From positions 1,417,991 through 1,463,292 of the forward strand of contig NZ_LMVC01000002.1 of assembly GCF_001510655.1 (NCBI RefSeq): a DNA stretch of 45,302 nucleotides. The letters run 5' to 3'. Position 1 is the first letter of the stretch, and each line of letters opens with the position of its first letter. This document shows, one piece after another, positions 43,580 to 45,302 of the stretch. The position numbers were made by a program, and so were the translations under genes. The DNA comes from Fictibacillus sp. FJAT-27399 (lineage in GTDB: Bacteria; Bacillota; Bacilli; Bacillales; Fictibacillaceae). Under the pieces are notes generated by a model. It did no database searches, had not been told where the DNA came from, and saw only the letters and a list, made by a program, of their open reading frames with translations.

Positions 43580-44737
43580 TTAGTTTTTAACGACCGTGCG
43601 TTCAATAAGAAGTTTGATCGCGTGCAGCTGTCCCAAATGATTGGATTCATGAAAAACAGCCATGTTTGCTAGTTCACGGAATGTTTCCAGACCAAGGAAC
43701 GGCTTTTTCAATTTTTCATCCAGTGCTTCTTCCGGGATGTCTTTAATTCGTACGAGCTGATCCTGCAGCTGAGTGACCAGTTCTTCAACGGATGGAACAT
43801 TTCCCTTCCAGTCTGCCGGCTTTGTTCCTTTGCCAAACAATTCTACATAGTTTTCGGACAGATGAGCTGACTTTTTCGGAAAACCGAAAAGAAATTGCTC
43901 AGTTACGGTTAAGACATGTCCGATGTGCCAGTGGATGGTATTGTTGAATCCTTCCGGCTGAACATCAGCCATTTCAGCAGGAACTGCGCTGGCATTTTTC
44001 AGAAAAAATCCTCTTGTCATTTCAAACTGCTTGTAAAGGTACTGATTCATTATGATCATCTCCTCAAATATCTTTATCTTCTTTTCTACTGTAACAAAAA
44101 ATCCACTAAAAAAGCAGTACGCTCTTTTTTCAAGATCCCTTGCTGTTTGACTCATTTCTACCCTTTTCTCATCCTTCAACGTACCAAATAGTGCATCCAC
44201 AAATGGAGTGGACACTCCATACCAGTAGTTTTCATTTTTATAATGATGAAGCGTATGTGTCTTTTTCAGCCACTTGCCGAATCTGGAGTTAGGTTTGATC
44301 GGCCGGTGCGCGACATAGTGCTTCCATTCATAAACGAGGAGCATACAGACGAGTCCGACCGCAAATGGCAAGCTGATTAAAATGGAGCCCGTTATAAAAT
44401 AAAATAGGGCCGAAAGCACAAACAGACTGGGAATGCTGTACCAGATTGGAAGAAAAAGGAGTTTCAGGTCATCTGGAAACTTATGATGATCATAATGTAA
44501 CCGCTTTAAAAATTTAAGAAACAGAGGATTTTTAGGTGCTTTTAAATGAAATAAAAAGCGATGAGTGAAATATTCACTGAACATAAAGGCAACAAGCCCC
44601 AGAAGAAAGCAGAGAACCGCCTGCCAACTAATACCGGACGCCACTACAAAGACAGCCATTCCTAACATAATCAATGACATGACCAAAATGTCTAAATGCA
44701 GGAAAAAGTCCTGATACAATCCCTTACTCTTCATCAT
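43580..44737 (-). CDS. Fatty-acid-hydroxylase domain fused to DinB-like domain
   Basis: One 385-residue frame holds two unrelated parts. Residues about 1-215 are a fatty-acid-hydroxylase/sterol-desaturase type membrane protein with the di-iron His clusters EYFTHRFLFH, LHYDHHKFP, KHYVAHRP and THTLHHY. Residues about 232-385 form a DinB/YfiT-like four-helix metal-binding domain (MNQYLYKQFEMTRGFFL, HWHIGHVLT, VFHESNHLGQLHAIK). Between them lies a low-quality stretch (CFFSGFFVTVEKKIKIF). In-frame ATG 44049 has GAGGAG upstream, so DinB may be translated separately. The hydroxylase may have lost its stop by a small indel. The start ATG follows GGGAGGGTGAA. Confidence 0.7.
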   Translation of the reverse strand: MMKSKGLYQDFFLHLDILVMSLIMLGMAVFVVASGISWQAVLCFLLGLVAFMFSEYFTHRFLFHLKAPKNPLFLKFLKRLHYDHHKFPDDLKLLFLPIWYSIPSLFVLSALFYFITGSILISLPFAVGLVCMLLVYEWKHYVAHRPIKPNSRFGKWLKKTHTLHHYKNENYWYGVSTPFVDALFGTLKDEKRVEMSQTARDLEKRAYCFFSGFFVTVEKKIKIFEEMIIMNQYLYKQFEMTRGFFLKNASAVPAEMADVQPEGFNNTIHWHIGHVLTVTEQFLFGFPKKSAHLSENYVELFGKGTKPADWKGNVPSVEELVTQLQDQLVRIKDIPEEALDEKLKKPFLGLETFRELANMAVFHESNHLGQLHAIKLLIERTVVKN

Positions 44738-44738
44738 T

Positions 44739-45037
44739 TCACCCTCCCGTTTTCCACAATCGCAAACTGTCCTCCATCATTTGCTTCGTAAGGCTCCCTG
44801 CGGCATCTGCATCTCTTTTTAAAAATGTATTCAACAGTTCATTATAAAATTTTCTTGAAGCGGAACGATGGAGCGGATTTTCAAAAAAAAAAAGGATTTT
44901 GCCAGACGCAGATAAACCTCTTTAAAACTATTAATGATCAGGTGATAGATCGGATTGTGTGATAAGCCCGCATGCTTCTGCTGAAGGTTCCAGTCAAAAG
45001 CAGCATATTCCTGGGCATTGTCCTTCAGCTCATCCAT
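44739..45037 (-). pseudogene. Truncated, frameshifted FadR-type (GntR FCD) regulator
   Basis: The C-terminal FCD domain only: DELKDNAQEYAAFDWNLQQKHAGLSHNPIYHLIINSFKEVYLRLAKS, then after an 11-base A/T run (44883-44893) the frame must shift to continue ENPLHRSASRKFYNELLNTFLKRDADAAGSLTKQMMEDSLRLWK and stop at 44739. The winged-helix half is missing; repeat copy 4 begins 23 bases upstream. Its stop is one base before the hydroxylase ATG, so it once headed that operon. Confidence 0.75.
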
Positions 45038-45059
45038 ATTTTATTTTATAACTAAAAAA

Positions 45060-45302
45060 GGGCTGTCCAAGAAGTCTGTAAGCTGTTGATTTCCGTTCCA
45101 GGGTGCTCGCTTTCCGCGGGGCGTGCGGTGAGCCTTACCGGCGTGAACGCCTACTTTTTGGCGCTAGCGCCTGCGGGAGTCTCACCTGTCACGCTAGTCC
45201 CGCAGGAGTCTCGCACCTTCCACTTCAATCAACTTTTCATTGAAGATTTTCAAGCCAAAAAGGAGCTGCTGAAGGTCAATTTTCGACTTTCAGGACAGCC
45301 CC
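45060..45302 (+). repeat. Intergenic inverted-terminus repeat, copy 4
   Basis: Starts GGGCTGTCCAAGAAGTC and ends GACTTTCAGGACAGCCCC at the last window base. It is the closest match to copy 2 but carries, like copy 1, the longer middle part with ACGCCTACTTTTTGG. It lies directly upstream of the truncated regulator gene. Confidence 0.88.

Overview
The window looks like chromosomal DNA of an aerobic, low-to-mid GC Gram-positive of the Bacillaceae (Bacillus/Fictibacillus-like). The evidence is strong purine-rich ribosome binding sites, T-box and TPP leaders, an OhrR/Ohr pair, YesL- and YjlB-type proteins, MalF/MalG-type sugar permeases without a local ATPase, and U-tailed terminators. The genus is inference. 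No tRNA, rRNA, CRISPR array or transposase gene was seen.

Left part (1-16.2 kb): mostly small housekeeping and accessory units. A secreted M36-type metalloprotease faces a methionine T-box that controls a zinc-knuckle-rich methionyl-tRNA synthetase. Then come a membrane-anchored FAD oxidoreductase overlapping a half-length MFS protein, a divergent ohrR/ohr pair with palindromic operators, an ABM monooxygenase, a luciferase-like oxidoreductase, a nitroreductase, a cupin, three small membrane proteins, a GntR regulator overlapping a DMT exporter, a GNAT acetyltransferase, a methyltransferase and an SDR.

Centre (16.3-38.6 kb): a carbohydrate-utilisation locus, the most interesting part. A GH144-type (Glycoamylase domain) enzyme on the plus strand converges on about 20 kb of minus-strand genes. 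In transcription order these are a GH35-like glycosidase, a Gfo/Idh/MocA dehydrogenase, a sugar isomerase/epimerase, a second Gfo/Idh/MocA dehydrogenase, a YesL-like protein, an alpha/beta hydrolase, then a LacI regulator, a lipoprotein solute-binding protein, a 999-residue binding protein with two carbohydrate-binding-like modules, a permease pair, an NHL-TPR-Yip1 membrane fusion, a DUF5696-like membrane-anchored glycosidase-like protein and a second permease pair. Five identical GAAACGTTTC palindromes sit before the three transcription units, and a CcpA cre-like site sits at the GH35 promoter, so the genes probably form one LacI-controlled regulon. The GH144 plus GH35 pairing points to beta-1,2-glucan or a related beta-glucoside as substrate; this is inference.

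Right part (38.6-45.3 kb): a diverged intergenic repeat, a small hypothetical gene, thiC under a TPP riboswitch with a translationally coupled small gene behind it, a membrane GT2 glycosyltransferase, a 46-residue ORF, a fatty-acid-hydroxylase/DinB fused ORF, and a broken FadR-type regulator with an 11-base homopolymer frameshift.

A 225-245 bp intergenic repeat with terminal inverted repeats (GGGGCTGTCC) occurs at 1-109, 8814-9038 and 45060-45302, with a diverged relative near 38640-38875. Both window ends lie inside copies. A second, short motif (GGTGCCTGGCACC) recurs at 3' ends of genes.
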